Positions 12,192 to 19,997 of a stretch of DNA of 20,212 bases are shown here, piece by piece. The position numbers were made by a program, and so were the translations under genes. The stretch spans positions 1-20,212 of the forward strand of contig JALRBB010000184.1 in assembly GCA_023257915.1 (NCBI GenBank), read 5' to 3'. Below the pieces are notes generated by a model, which ran no database searches, had not been told where the DNA came from, and saw only the letters and a program-made list of their open reading frames with translations. The stretch's first letter is position 1. The number at the start of each line of letters is the position of its first letter. The stretch comes from Quisquiliibacterium sp. (GTDB taxonomy: Bacteria; Pseudomonadota; Gammaproteobacteria; Burkholderiales; Burkholderiaceae_E).

Positions 12192-12193
12192 CG

Positions 12194-13570
12194 TCAGTGC
12201 CGGGTGCGCAGCGTGGCCTTGCCCGCGTTCGCGTCCTTGGGCAGCGGTTGCGGATCGAGCGTGACGACGGTCAGTGAGTCTTCGTCAAAATATCGGCCTG
12301 CGACATCCTGAATCTGCCTGGCGTTGACCTTGCGGATCCGCTCCAGAATCGCATCCGCATCCGCGTGCGAAAAACCACTGATCTCCAGCCCCGCCGCTTC
12401 CATCGCCTGCCCGAAGACCGAGTCGCGCTTGTAGACCCGACTGGCGACGTATTGCGCCTTGACGCGACGCAGTTCGTCTTCGCCGACACCGTCGCGCGCG
12501 ATGCGGGCAATCTCGCCGCGCAGCGCCGCCTCGACATCCTCGGTGCTCTTGCCCTGTGCCGGCGTGCCGGACAGCAGAAACAACACCGGGCCGCGAGCAA
12601 CCATGTCATAGCCAGCGCCGGCGCGATTGGCGACGCGACTGCCGCGAACGACCGAGCGGGTTAGCCGACCGTTTTCGTCCAGATCGAGTACCGCGGACAG
12701 CAGTTCGAGTGCATACGCATCGTCGCTAGCGTCGACCGCTTCCAGTTTGGGAACGCGAAACCCCATCAGCACCGACGGGTTTTCCGCCGGCGCCTTGATG
12801 CGCAGACGACGCACTCCGCGCTGGGCGGGTTCGATCTGCGGCTTGCGCGCGGGCAAAGCGCGAGCGGGGATGCGCCCGTAGGTCTTGTCGGCCAGATCGA
12901 AGACCTGCTTCGGATCGACGTCGCCAGCAACCACCAGCAGCGCGTTGTTCGGCGCGTACCAGTTGCGATACCACTCGCGGGTGTCCTCGACACGCATCGA
13001 CTGCAAGTCGTTCATCCAGCCGACCACCGGCGAGCGCACCGGAGACGCGATGAAGGCGGCCGCCATCAGTTGTTCATAGACCAACGAGCTTGCCTGATCC
13101 TCGGTGCGCAGCCGGCGCTCTTCCATGACGACCTTGATTTCCCGCGAGAACTCTTCGGCCGTGAGCTCGAGATTCGTCATCCGGTCGGACTCCAGCTCCA
13201 TGACTTTGGCCAGATGCGACTTGTGCAATTGTTGGTAATAGCCGGTGTAGTCACGCGATGTGAATGCGTTCTCACGACCGCCCAAGGCTGCGACCTGGCG
13301 CGAAAACTCCCCAGGGCCAACGGCCTTGGTCCCTTTGAACATCAGGTGTTCAAGGACATGCGCGACGCCGGTCTTGCCGTTGACTTCGTCAATCGAGCCG
13401 GCGCGATACCAGGCCATGTGCGCGACGGTTGGCGCACGATGATCTTCGATCACGATCACCTTCATGCCGTTCGCGAGCAGGCGCTCGCTGGTCTGGGCGC
13501 TGACTGCGGACGCGAACACCAGGGTCGCGAGCATCAGGGCGAATGAGCCGGGAATTCGGAACGGGTGCAT
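12194..13570 (-). CDS. M16 family zinc peptidase, catalytic subunit
   Basis: This is a 458-residue periplasmic zinc metallopeptidase. Residues 1-25 are a Sec signal peptide (MHPFRIPG, hydrophobic core, cleavage near AVSA|Q). The inverted zinc motif HVLEH gives H71, E74 and H75, with the third zinc ligand in the VVMEER segment (E150 or E151). The second domain carries GFRVPKLEAVDASDDAYAL and LDENGRLTRSVV. It pairs with the following inactive M16 protein, as in mitochondrial processing peptidase and related bacterial heterodimers; the natural substrate is unknown. The frame is open to 13705, but the ATG at 13570 begins the signal peptide. The upstream gap to the divergent ftsY is 216 bases and shows no convincing promoter box. 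Confidence 0.93.
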   Translation of the reverse strand: MHPFRIPGSFALMLATLVFASAVSAQTSERLLANGMKVIVIEDHRAPTVAHMAWYRAGSIDEVNGKTGVAHVLEHLMFKGTKAVGPGEFSRQVAALGGRENAFTSRDYTGYYQQLHKSHLAKVMELESDRMTNLELTAEEFSREIKVVMEERRLRTEDQASSLVYEQLMAAAFIASPVRSPVVGWMNDLQSMRVEDTREWYRNWYAPNNALLVVAGDVDPKQVFDLADKTYGRIPARALPARKPQIEPAQRGVRRLRIKAPAENPSVLMGFRVPKLEAVDASDDAYALELLSAVLDLDENGRLTRSVVRGSRVANRAGAGYDMVARGPVLFLLSGTPAQGKSTEDVEAALRGEIARIARDGVGEDELRRVKAQYVASRVYKRDSVFGQAMEAAGLEISGFSHADADAILERIRKVNARQIQDVAGRYFDEDSLTVVTLDPQPLPKDANAGKATLRTRH

Positions 13571-13786
13571 GGAATGTCCGGTACGCGGGCCGATTGCGGT
13601 GAAGAAGATAGAATTGTCGCCGAAGTCGCCAGTACTTCGGGCGACCAAGTCATTGTCGCCGCGGATGCCCTGGCCCTGACAACCAAGCTGTCGGGCCAGT
13701 TGCAACGCGGGTCGAGTCCGGATTGTCGCGCGCGGCTGCAGGCTATTGCGCGATCCCCATCACCAGCAAGTGGTTCATCGTCACCC

Positions 13787-14986
13787 ATGTTCGGTTTTCT
13801 GAGACGCAAGAAAGTCGCGCCGACCCAAACGGCCGATCCCGACATTGCGCAGGTCGCAAACGCCCAGATCGCCGATGCCGCGGCAGGCACGCCGCCCGAC
13901 GCAGCACCAGACGCACCACCCGACGCGCCGCGCTCGGATTTGCCGGAAGTCGCGAGTCCTGCCACCGCGGCGTCCGTGACGGTCGCAGCCGAGCCAGCTT
14001 TGCCGCCGGCCAGCGCCCCGCCAGAGACGGCTCCTGCACCGACTGTGGCTAGCCCCGCGCCGGCCGACACCTCAGGTGCGCGCACCGGCTGGATGGCCAG
14101 GTTGCGGCAGGGCATGAGCAAGACCCGCTCCAACCTGACCGGACTGTTCAGCGGCGGCAAGATCGACGAAAACCTGTTCGAGGAACTTGAGACCGCACTG
14201 CTGGTCAGTGACGCTGGCGTCGATGCGACCCAACGACTGCTCACGGAACTGCGCGCGCGGGTCAAGAAAGACAGGCTGGGTGACGCATCCGAGGTTCGTG
14301 ACGCCTTGCGCGGACTGATCACCGAATGGCTGAAACCGCTCGAGCAGCCGATCGACATCGACCGGGCGACACCGCTGGTGATGATGATCGCGGGAGTCAA
14401 CGGGGCGGGTAAGACCACGTCGATCGGCAAGCTCACGCATCACCTGCAACAGGAAGGCAAATCCATCCTGCTAGCTGCTGGCGACACGTTTCGCGCGGCG
14501 GCGCGCGAACAGCTCGCCGAATGGGGTGCCCGTAACGATGTTCAGGTGATCTCGCAACAGGGCGGCGATCCGGCTGCGGTCGCTTTCGATGCAGTCGCAG
14601 CCGGCCGGGCAAGATCGGTCGGAGTCGTGATGGTGGACACCGCGGGGCGATTGCCGACCCAGACGCACCTGATGGACGAATTGCGCAAGATCCGGCGCGT
14701 CATCACCAAGGCGATGCCGGATGCGCCCCATGAGGCACTATTAGTGCTGGACGGCAACACCGGTCAGAACATGCTCGCACAGGTCAAGGCCTTCGACGAG
14801 GCAATCTCGTTGACCGGCCTGATCGTGACCAAACTGGACGGCACCGCCAAAGGCGGTGCGTTGGTGGCGCTGGCGTTGATGCGGCGCGAGCATCCGATCC
14901 CGGTCTACTTCATCGGCGTTGGCGAAGGGATCCACGACCTTCAGGCGTTCAGCGCACAGGAATTCGCGTCGGCGCTGCTCGACTGA
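13787..14986 (+). CDS. ftsY: Signal recognition particle receptor FtsY
   Basis: FtsY is the SRP receptor, a GTPase that docks ribosomes making membrane proteins at the SecYEG channel. The 399-residue protein begins MFGFLRRKK, a basic amphipathic membrane anchor. An Ala/Pro-rich linker (about 20-98) stands for the variable A domain. The N domain has the DENLFEELETALLVSDAGV stretch. The G domain has GVNGAGKTTS (203-212), AGDTFRAAAREQL, DTAGR (284-288) and TKLDGTAKGG (348-357). The usual GAD/SA segment reads GGDPAAVAFDA, still normal for the family. The ATG at 13787 is chosen because it begins the anchor helix; the frame is open from 13565 without similarity. The ribosome site is weak. It ends three bases before the convergent maiA stop, leaving no room for a separate terminator. 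Confidence 0.96.
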   Translation: MFGFLRRKKVAPTQTADPDIAQVANAQIADAAAGTPPDAAPDAPPDAPRSDLPEVASPATAASVTVAAEPALPPASAPPETAPAPTVASPAPADTSGARTGWMARLRQGMSKTRSNLTGLFSGGKIDENLFEELETALLVSDAGVDATQRLLTELRARVKKDRLGDASEVRDALRGLITEWLKPLEQPIDIDRATPLVMMIAGVNGAGKTTSIGKLTHHLQQEGKSILLAAGDTFRAAAREQLAEWGARNDVQVISQQGGDPAAVAFDAVAAGRARSVGVVMVDTAGRLPTQTHLMDELRKIRRVITKAMPDAPHEALLVLDGNTGQNMLAQVKAFDEAISLTGLIVTKLDGTAKGGALVALALMRREHPIPVYFIGVGEGIHDLQAFSAQEFASALLD

Positions 14987-14989
14987 GCT

Positions 14990-15637
14990 TCATGCGGTGC
15001 GCGACGCCTCCGGTTGCGCGGACGGCTGGGCCTTCGAGAACGCATCCATCGACATGCAGCGCGAAAAAATCCGCATCACGTTCGGATAGCGGCTCATGTC
15101 GACCTTGAATCGCTGGGCATTAAAAACCTGCGGTACCAGGCACAGGTCGGCCATTGTCACCGTGTCACCGTGACTGAACAGTCCGGTACGCGGATCGGTC
15201 AATTCGGCTTCCAGCGCGGTGAGCCCTTCGTCGCACCAGTGCCGATACCAGGTGTCGACCGCTTCCTGCGACTGGCCAAGTGTTTTTTTCAGATAGTTCA
15301 GGATGCGCAGGTTGTTGATCGGATGAATATCGCAAGCGACTAATTGCGACAAGGATCGCACCCGGGCACGGTCCAGCGGGTCGGCCGGCAGCAGTTTCTG
15401 GCCTGGCTTGGTCTCGTCCAGATATTCGATGATTGCCAGCGACTGATGCAGGCGCGCGTCGCCATCGACAAGCGTCGGCACCAGTCCCTGCACATTCACG
15501 GACCGATAGTCGCTACCCGTCTGCTCGCCGCCTGGCAGCCAGATCACCTCGGGCGACCAGTCGAGCCCCTTCAGATTCAACGCGATCCGCACCCGGAACG
15601 CGGCAGAACTGCGAAAGTAGGTATAGAGAGTCAGCAT
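14990..15637 (-). CDS. maiA: Maleylacetoacetate isomerase (zeta-class glutathione S-transferase)
   Basis: This 215-residue protein is a zeta-class GST that isomerises maleylacetoacetate to fumarylacetoacetate with glutathione, in tyrosine and homogentisate breakdown. The N-terminal thioredoxin-like domain has the zeta signature FRSSAAFRVRIALNLKG (8-24), with the reactive serine at S10 or S11, followed by NVQGLVPTL and the glutathione-binding QSLAIIEYLDE. The C-terminal helical domain includes CDIHPINNLRILNYL and TVTMADLCLVPQVFNAQRF. The ATG at 15637 has a good AGGAG site nine bases upstream; the frame is open to 15697 without similarity. No other tyrosine-pathway gene (hmgA, fahA) is nearby, so a maleylpyruvate isomerase or general GST role is a fair alternative. 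Confidence 0.9.
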   Translation of the reverse strand: MLTLYTYFRSSAAFRVRIALNLKGLDWSPEVIWLPGGEQTGSDYRSVNVQGLVPTLVDGDARLHQSLAIIEYLDETKPGQKLLPADPLDRARVRSLSQLVACDIHPINNLRILNYLKKTLGQSQEAVDTWYRHWCDEGLTALEAELTDPRTGLFSHGDTVTMADLCLVPQVFNAQRFKVDMSRYPNVMRIFSRCMSMDAFSKAQPSAQPEASRTA

Positions 15638-15670
15638 GCCAGCTCCTGCCAATCCGTAGCTTGAACAACA

Positions 15671-15730
15671 AACACGGAATAATTCTATAAATTTCAATTA
15701 CTTGTCTATTCTGTAGTAAAATAGTCGGGA
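15671..15730. promoter_or_regulatory. AT-rich divergent promoter region between maiA and rpoH
   Basis: A stretch of about 60 bases is strikingly AT-rich against the GC-rich surroundings, with runs such as AATTCTATAAATTTCAATTA. On the minus strand TAGACA (15708-15703) and TAGAAT (15687-15682) resemble -35 and -10 boxes for maiA but are only 15 bases apart. On the plus strand TAAAAT (15717-15722) could be a -10 box for rpoH, without a good -35. A promoter function is likely from composition and position; the exact boxes are not established. Confidence 0.4.
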
Positions 15731-15838
15731 ATTGAACAAGCCTGACAGTCAGCCTCACAAACAGATCGACGCGAACGCGCTCACCGATTCAGCACGCCGG
15801 GTGTGCATGCCGATCCCCCACGGCTTCGTCAGGAACTG

Positions 15839-15865
15839 TTAGCACTCTCGACGCAAGAGTGCTAA
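15839..15865 (+). promoter_or_regulatory. CIRCE operator (HrcA binding site) upstream of rpoH
   Basis: TTAGCACTC (15839-15847) and GAGTGCTAA (15857-15865) form a perfect nine-base inverted repeat separated by exactly nine bases, which is the textbook CIRCE element with no mismatch. HrcA binds CIRCE and represses transcription, classically of groESL and hrcA-dnaK. The site ends 49 bases before the rpoH ATG. A CTTGAAA sequence at 15867-15873 directly after it matches a sigma-32 -35 box, but no matching -10 box is visible at the right distance. Confidence 0.95.
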
Positions 15866-15914
15866 TCTTGAAAGAGACGCCAATTTGTGCGGCGCAAACA
15901 TAAGGATGCGAACG

Positions 15915-16805
15915 ATGTCCACCTCCAACTCGACTGCTCTGATCCCCGCCGGCGGATCCGGCCTTGCGCTGCCGGCGCTCGGCAATCTTGACGCTTACAT
16001 CACGGCGGTCAATCGACTGCCGCTGCTCACCGCCGAGCATGAATCCGAACTGGCCAGGCGCTTTCGCGACGAAAGCGATCTGGACGCAGCCCGCGAACTG
16101 GTGATGTCGCATCTGCGCCTGGTGGTGTCGATCTCGCGCCAATACCTGGGCTACGGGCTGCCGCATGCCGACCTGATCCAGGAAGGTAACGTTGGTCTGA
16201 TGAAGGCCGTCAAGCGTTTCGACCCAGAGCGCGGTGTACGACTGGTGTCGTTCGCGATGCACTGGATCAAGGCCGAGATTCACGAATTTATCCTGCGCAA
16301 CTGGCGGCTAGTGAAGGTCGCCACGACCAAAGCGCAGCGCAAGCTGTTTTTCAACCTGCGCTCTTACAAGACCGATGCGCACACGCTGAGCGCCGATGAT
16401 GTCGAGCGGATCGCACGCGAACTGAACGTGCGCAGCGCCGATGTGATCGAGATGGAGACACGTCTGGGCGGAAACGACATGAGTTTCGAGCCGCAGTCCG
16501 ATGACTCCGACGACAGCTATGCGCCGATTTCGTATCTGCGCGCACCGCAGTCCGAACCGACCGAGATCATCGAACGTCGGGAACGCGACCGACTCGAGGG
16601 AGAAGGCATCGAGGCGGCCCTGGCCGGACTGGATCCGCGCAGCCGCCGCATCATCGAGGCCCGCTGGCTGCGCGACGCCGACGACGGCGGCAGCCTGACA
16701 CTGCATGATCTGGCCGCCGAGTTCGGCGTGTCCGCCGAGCGCATTCGACAAATTGAAGCAAAGGCGCTGCAAAAGATGAAAGGTTCGCTGGCGCAATACG
16801 CCTAA
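15915..16805 (+). CDS. rpoH: RNA polymerase heat-shock sigma factor RpoH (sigma-32)
   Basis: This 296-residue alternative sigma factor directs RNA polymerase to heat-shock promoters. Region 2 has HLRLVVSISRQYLGYGLPHADLIQEGNVGLMKAVKRFDPERG (66-107) and VRLVSFAMHWIKAEI for -10 recognition. The RpoH-specific box QRKLFFNLR (141-149), involved in core binding and regulated turnover, is complete. Region 4 has LTLHDLAAEFGVSAERIRQIEAKALQKMK, the -35 helix-turn-helix. The start at 15915 is chosen for the AAGGA site at 15902-15906; the ATG at 15906 would overlap that site. The CIRCE operator upstream indicates repression by HrcA, and a strong terminator follows. The gene therefore appears to be a single-gene unit, divergent from maiA. 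Confidence 0.97.
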   Translation: MSTSNSTALIPAGGSGLALPALGNLDAYITAVNRLPLLTAEHESELARRFRDESDLDAARELVMSHLRLVVSISRQYLGYGLPHADLIQEGNVGLMKAVKRFDPERGVRLVSFAMHWIKAEIHEFILRNWRLVKVATTKAQRKLFFNLRSYKTDAHTLSADDVERIARELNVRSADVIEMETRLGGNDMSFEPQSDDSDDSYAPISYLRAPQSEPTEIIERRERDRLEGEGIEAALAGLDPRSRRIIEARWLRDADDGGSLTLHDLAAEFGVSAERIRQIEAKALQKMKGSLAQYA

Positions 16806-16890
16806 GGAACGCTGAGCAGCCAGCCCCCTCCCCCCGGGAATTTGGCTGGTCAGTAACCGTTAACCCGGTTTTCTCCTCTCTCCTCCTCAA

Positions 16891-16921
16891 CCGCCACCGG
16901 TTTCCGCTGGCGGTTTTTTTT
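16891..16921 (+). terminator. Intrinsic terminator after rpoH
   Basis: CCGCCA (16891-16896) pairs with TGGCGG (16908-16913). After one C-C mismatch the stem continues with CGG/CCG around a TTT loop. Eight T residues follow at 16914-16921. Stem and T-run are in the plus direction, 85 bases after the rpoH stop codon. The rest of the gap to the convergent chelatase gene (16806-16973) holds only a weaker AACCG/CGGTT repeat. Confidence 0.9.
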
Positions 16922-16973
16922 CTGACCACGCAACGTTCTGGCAAGCACATGGCGGTCATCGCCATTGCATGGG

Positions 16974-17369
16974 TCAGCCGCCACTCCACAGGCGTAGATA
17001 GGCCCCAGTGATCGCATCCAGCACCGCATCGCTTTCTCCGAGCGCCGACCAGACCTCGAATTCAACGCCAGGGTGTCGCTCGCGCGCCTGCTCGATCAAG
17101 ACCGGAACGTCTTTTTTGAGGTGACTGCCCGGCGCCCAGAACACCGGTGCGATCACCACGCGACGCGCGCCAGCCGCGGTGACCTTCTCAATCACCTCGG
17201 GCAGACCCGGCTCCATCAGTTCCAGAAAGGCGCTGGACACCTGCGCCCCGGGTAACGCGATGGCCATCCGGGCTGCAAGCGCATCGATCGGGCGACGCCA
17301 GGCTGGATCACGGGCGCCATGCGCGAACAGGATCAGGCTTGCTTCGCAACGGGAAGATTCATCGGTCAT
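16974..17369 (-). CDS. Small CbiX/SirB-type sirohydrochlorin chelatase
   Basis: This 131-residue protein matches the single-domain CbiX/SirB chelatases, which insert Fe2+ or Co2+ into sirohydrochlorin on the way to siroheme or cobalamin. LILFAHGARDPAWRRPI (12-28) contains the first metal-binding histidine, H17. VVIAPVFWAPGSHLKKDVP (71-89) contains the second, H83. The length fits the short archaeal-type CbiX(S) form that works as a dimer. The ATG at 17369 has GGAG upstream; the frame is open to 17453, but the extra residues lack similarity. No siroheme or cobalamin gene lies beside it, so the metal cannot be assigned from context. Confidence 0.85.
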   Translation of the reverse strand: MTDESSRCEASLILFAHGARDPAWRRPIDALAARMAIALPGAQVSSAFLELMEPGLPEVIEKVTAAGARRVVIAPVFWAPGSHLKKDVPVLIEQARERHPGVEFEVWSALGESDAVLDAITGAYLRLWSGG

Positions 17370-17515
17370 CTGGTGCTCCGGGCGTGCAGGGTTCAGCAGG
17401 TACGAATTGTTTGCGCAACACCGGCTCAAACCGTCAACGAGCGCGCTGCGCATGCGCTAGCATGGTACCGGGTTGCGCCGGCTGTCTGGCTGCGCCCCAA
17501 CTGTTCTCCGGACCG

Positions 17516-18430
17516 ATGCCGATCTCAGACTCCCCGCGCCTGCCGATTACTGCCGCCGCTGCCTTGCTGGTCAACGCGGCGATCTGGGGTATCTCCTGGC
17601 TGCCGTTCCGCTACCTCGATGCCCATGGCCTGCACAGCCTTTGGTCGACTGCCTGGATCTATCTGGTCGCCAGCCTGATCTTCCTGTTCAGCGCTCCCGG
17701 CATGCTGTCGACCATCCTTCGTTCTCGCTGGCTGTTGCTGCTTGGGCTTGCCTCGGGTCTGACCAATGCCTGCTTCAACTGGGGCGTGACGATCGGGGAA
17801 GTGATGCGGGTGGTGCTGCTGTTCTTCCTGATGCCGGTCTGGGCGGTGCTCATCGCGCGATTGCTGGTCGGCGAGCGAATCGATGCACCGGCACTGTTTC
17901 GGGTTGCACTGGCGGTGATCGGCGCCGCCACGGTGCTGTGGAGCGCCGAGACCGGCCTGCCGACGCCCAATTCGCTCGCCGATTGGCTGGGGTTGTTCGG
18001 CGGGATGGGATTCGCGCTGACCAGCGTCTTGTTACGGCGCGAGGCAGCCACACCGGCGAGGGCGAAAATTCTGGCGATGGCGCTGGGCTCGGTACTGGTA
18101 CCAATGATCGCTGCGCTGCTTGCAACATCAAACCCCTCGTACGCACACCTGGTCGCCTGGCCAGACATCAACGTCACGACTGCCGTAGCTGCCACCGCAA
18201 CCGCCTTGTTGCTGATCACCGCCAACTTGTTGCTTCAGTACGGAGCCGCCCTGTTGCCGGCCAACGTGACCGCGGTGATTGCGGTCAGCGAGGTTGCGTT
18301 CGCGGCGCTGTCGTCCTGGTGGATTGCCGGAGAAGCGATGACAGCCCGAACACTCGCTGGCGGGGCCATGATCATCTTTGCCAGTGCGCTGGCCTCTGTG
18401 TCCACGCGCCGCCGGGCACCCTCAGACTAG
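17516..18430 (+). CDS. EamA/DMT-superfamily transporter
   Basis: This 304-residue integral membrane protein has about ten hydrophobic helices in two homologous halves, the EamA pattern of the drug/metabolite transporter superfamily. The first half includes LVNAAIWGISWLPFRYL and NACFNWGVTIGEVMRVVLLFFLMPVWAVLIARLLVGERI. The second half includes LFGGMGFALTSVLLRREA and LLPANVTAVIAVSEVAFAALSSWWIAGEAMTARTLAGG. Family members export or import amino acids and other small metabolites; the substrate here cannot be told. The start at 17516 is chosen because it precedes the first helix closely. The ATG at 17462 in the same frame is an alternative, and neither has a good ribosome site. It is divergent from the chelatase and convergent with sco1, 17 bases apart. 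Confidence 0.87.
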   Translation: MPISDSPRLPITAAAALLVNAAIWGISWLPFRYLDAHGLHSLWSTAWIYLVASLIFLFSAPGMLSTILRSRWLLLLGLASGLTNACFNWGVTIGEVMRVVLLFFLMPVWAVLIARLLVGERIDAPALFRVALAVIGAATVLWSAETGLPTPNSLADWLGLFGGMGFALTSVLLRREAATPARAKILAMALGSVLVPMIAALLATSNPSYAHLVAWPDINVTTAVAATATALLLITANLLLQYGAALLPANVTAVIAVSEVAFAALSSWWIAGEAMTARTLAGGAMIIFASALASVSTRRRAPSD

Positions 18431-18447
18431 CCGCGGGCCGGCCGTTC

Positions 18448-19035
18448 TCAGAGCTCGTCGATCAGTCGACGAAGATCGTCAGCGAGGGGTTTTGCACCCT
18501 GGCCATGCTTGATAAACAGACGGACCCGGCCTTTCGCATCGAATGCGTAGCTGGCCGCGGAATGATCCATCGTGTAGGTGTCCGGGCGTGAACCGGCAAC
18601 CTTCTGGTAAAACACCTTGAACTCGCGCGCGACCTTGGCAGTGGCCGCTGCATCGCCGAAAAGTCCGAGAAAGCGCGCATCAAATGCCGGGACGTACTGC
18701 GCAAGCAACTCGCGGGTGTCACGCTCCGGATCGACCGTGACGAACAGCACTTGTACCCGCTCAGCCTTGTCACCGAGCAGCCGCATGACTTCGACCATCT
18801 CCGAGAGGGTCGCCGGGCAAACGTCCGGACACTGGGTGTAACCGAAGAACATCGTGACGACCTTGCCCTGGAAATCGGCCAACTTGCGGACCTTGCCGTC
18901 ATGCGCGGTCAGTTCGAAGTCACGCGCGAAATCCGCACCGGTGATGTCGACATGATTGAATGCGGGCTTGCCGGAGTTGCAACCCGCAACAGCCAGCAGC
19001 AGGGTCAGGCCGACGGCCCAAAGCGCACGCGGCAT
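18448..19035 (-). CDS. SCO1/SenC/PrrC family copper chaperone lipoprotein
   Basis: This 195-residue protein delivers copper to, and keeps reduced, the CuA site of cytochrome c oxidase subunit II. It begins with a lipoprotein signal (MPRALWAVGL, lipobox LAVAGC, lipidated C19), placing it on the periplasmic face of the inner membrane. The thioredoxin-like domain has GYTQCPDVCPATLSEM, giving the CxxxC copper ligands C69 and C73, and the third ligand H158 in YTMDHSA. VDPERDT is also typical. It follows ctaB by 11 bases on the same strand, so it is part of the oxidase assembly operon. The same frame is open far upstream across ctaB, but that is out of the ctaB frame and not coding. Confidence 0.94.
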   Translation of the reverse strand: MPRALWAVGLTLLLAVAGCNSGKPAFNHVDITGADFARDFELTAHDGKVRKLADFQGKVVTMFFGYTQCPDVCPATLSEMVEVMRLLGDKAERVQVLFVTVDPERDTRELLAQYVPAFDARFLGLFGDAAATAKVAREFKVFYQKVAGSRPDTYTMDHSAASYAFDAKGRVRLFIKHGQGAKPLADDLRRLIDEL

Positions 19036-19046
19036 GATGCAGCCGC

Positions 19047-19937
19047 TCACAGGTAGTGATCGATCAGCAGCGCACCAAACAGCGCGGCAAGATAGAAGAT
19101 TGAATAGCCGAAGGTCTTGCGCGACAGCGCGTCGGAATAATCGCGCCACAACATCCACGCATACCAGGTGAACAGTCCACCAAGCGCGAGCGCACAGACC
19201 AGGTAAAACATGCCGCTCATGCCAATGACCACCGGCAGCACCGATGTGGCGAGCAACAGCACCGTGTACAACAGGATGTTCAGGCGCGTGAATTCCGAGC
19301 CATGCGTGACCGGCAACATCGGCAGGCCGGACTTGCGGTAATCCTCGACCCGGTACAGTGCGAGCGCCCAGAAGTGCGGAGGGGTCCAGACGAAAATGAT
19401 CAGAAAGAGCACAATCGCCGGCGCGCTGATCTCGTTGGCGACCGCCGTCCAGCCCAGCAACGGTGGCATCGCGCCGGAGGCACCGCCGATGACGATGTTC
19501 TGCGGTGTGGCGGGCTTGAGGATGACGGTGTAGATGACTGCGTAGCCGACAAAGGTGGCCAGCGTCAGCCACATCGTCAGCGAATTGACGAAGGCGTACA
19601 GCAGAGCGGAACCCACACCGCCGAGCACTCCGGAAAACAGCAGGGTGCCGCCGGCACTGATTTCGCCCCGGGCCAACGGACGAGCGCGGGTACGCGCCAT
19701 CTTGGCGTCGATGCTGCGCTCGACCAGGCAGTTGAATGCGAAACCGGCGCCTGCGAGCAAAGAGATGCCGAGCGTGCCGAACACGAGGATGCGCCAGGGG
19801 ACCATGCCCTCGGATGCGAGCAGCATGCCAATCAATGCGCAGAAAGCCGCCAGCAAGACAATGCGCGGCTTGGTCAACGCGACATACTGCTCGACAAGAT
19901 GGCGCAGATCGACTCTCTGGGTAGGCTGGGCGTACAT
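19047..19937 (-). CDS. ctaB: Protoheme IX farnesyltransferase (heme O synthase)
   Basis: CtaB (COX10/CyoE) attaches a farnesyl group to heme b to make heme O, the precursor of heme A. The 296-residue membrane protein has about nine helices and the UbiA-family motifs: [12 protein letters not shown] (18-29), [23 protein letters not shown] (66-88) with N69, E73 and D77 forming the first diphosphate/Mg2+ motif, and [28 protein letters not shown] in the cytoplasmic loop specific to heme O synthases. The first acid is Glu rather than Asp, which is common in alpha- and betaproteobacterial CtaB. It lies between ctaA and sco1 on the same strand, the order seen in many Burkholderiales. The ribosome site is weak. 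Confidence 0.96.
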   Translation of the reverse strand: MYAQPTQRVDLRHLVEQYVALTKPRIVLLAAFCALIGMLLASEGMVPWRILVFGTLGISLLAGAGFAFNCLVERSIDAKMARTRARPLARGEISAGGTLLFSGVLGGVGSALLYAFVNSLTMWLTLATFVGYAVIYTVILKPATPQNIVIGGASGAMPPLLGWTAVANEISAPAIVLFLIIFVWTPPHFWALALYRVEDYRKSGLPMLPVTHGSEFTRLNILLYTVLLLATSVLPVVIGMSGMFYLVCALALGGLFTWYAWMLWRDYSDALSRKTFGYSIFYLAALFGALLIDHYL

Positions 19938-19997
19938 GGATGAAGCTTCGCAAGCACTTGCCGCCAGGTCCTGGCCCGACCTGGAAAGCGAGATAGA

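Noticed and set aside
15867..15886. Sigma-32 promoter for rpoH autoregulation, based on CTTGAAA after CIRCE
   Set aside because: The -35-like box is good, but no CCCCAT-type -10 box occurs 13-17 bases downstream.
17411..17418. TTGCGCAA palindrome in the gap between the chelatase and EamA genes
   Set aside because: An eight-base palindrome rich in GC is expected by chance in this genome, and no second copy or matching promoter supports an operator.
17473..18591. A 372-codon open frame on the plus strand overlapping the EamA transporter and the end of sco1
   Set aside because: It is a +1-shifted frame of the transporter, rich in Arg and Gly without membrane helices, and runs into the convergent sco1 gene.
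19036..19953. Long upstream extension of the sco1 frame across ctaB on the same strand
   Set aside because: It is out of frame with ctaB, which has full family motifs. The lipoprotein signal of sco1 begins at 19035.
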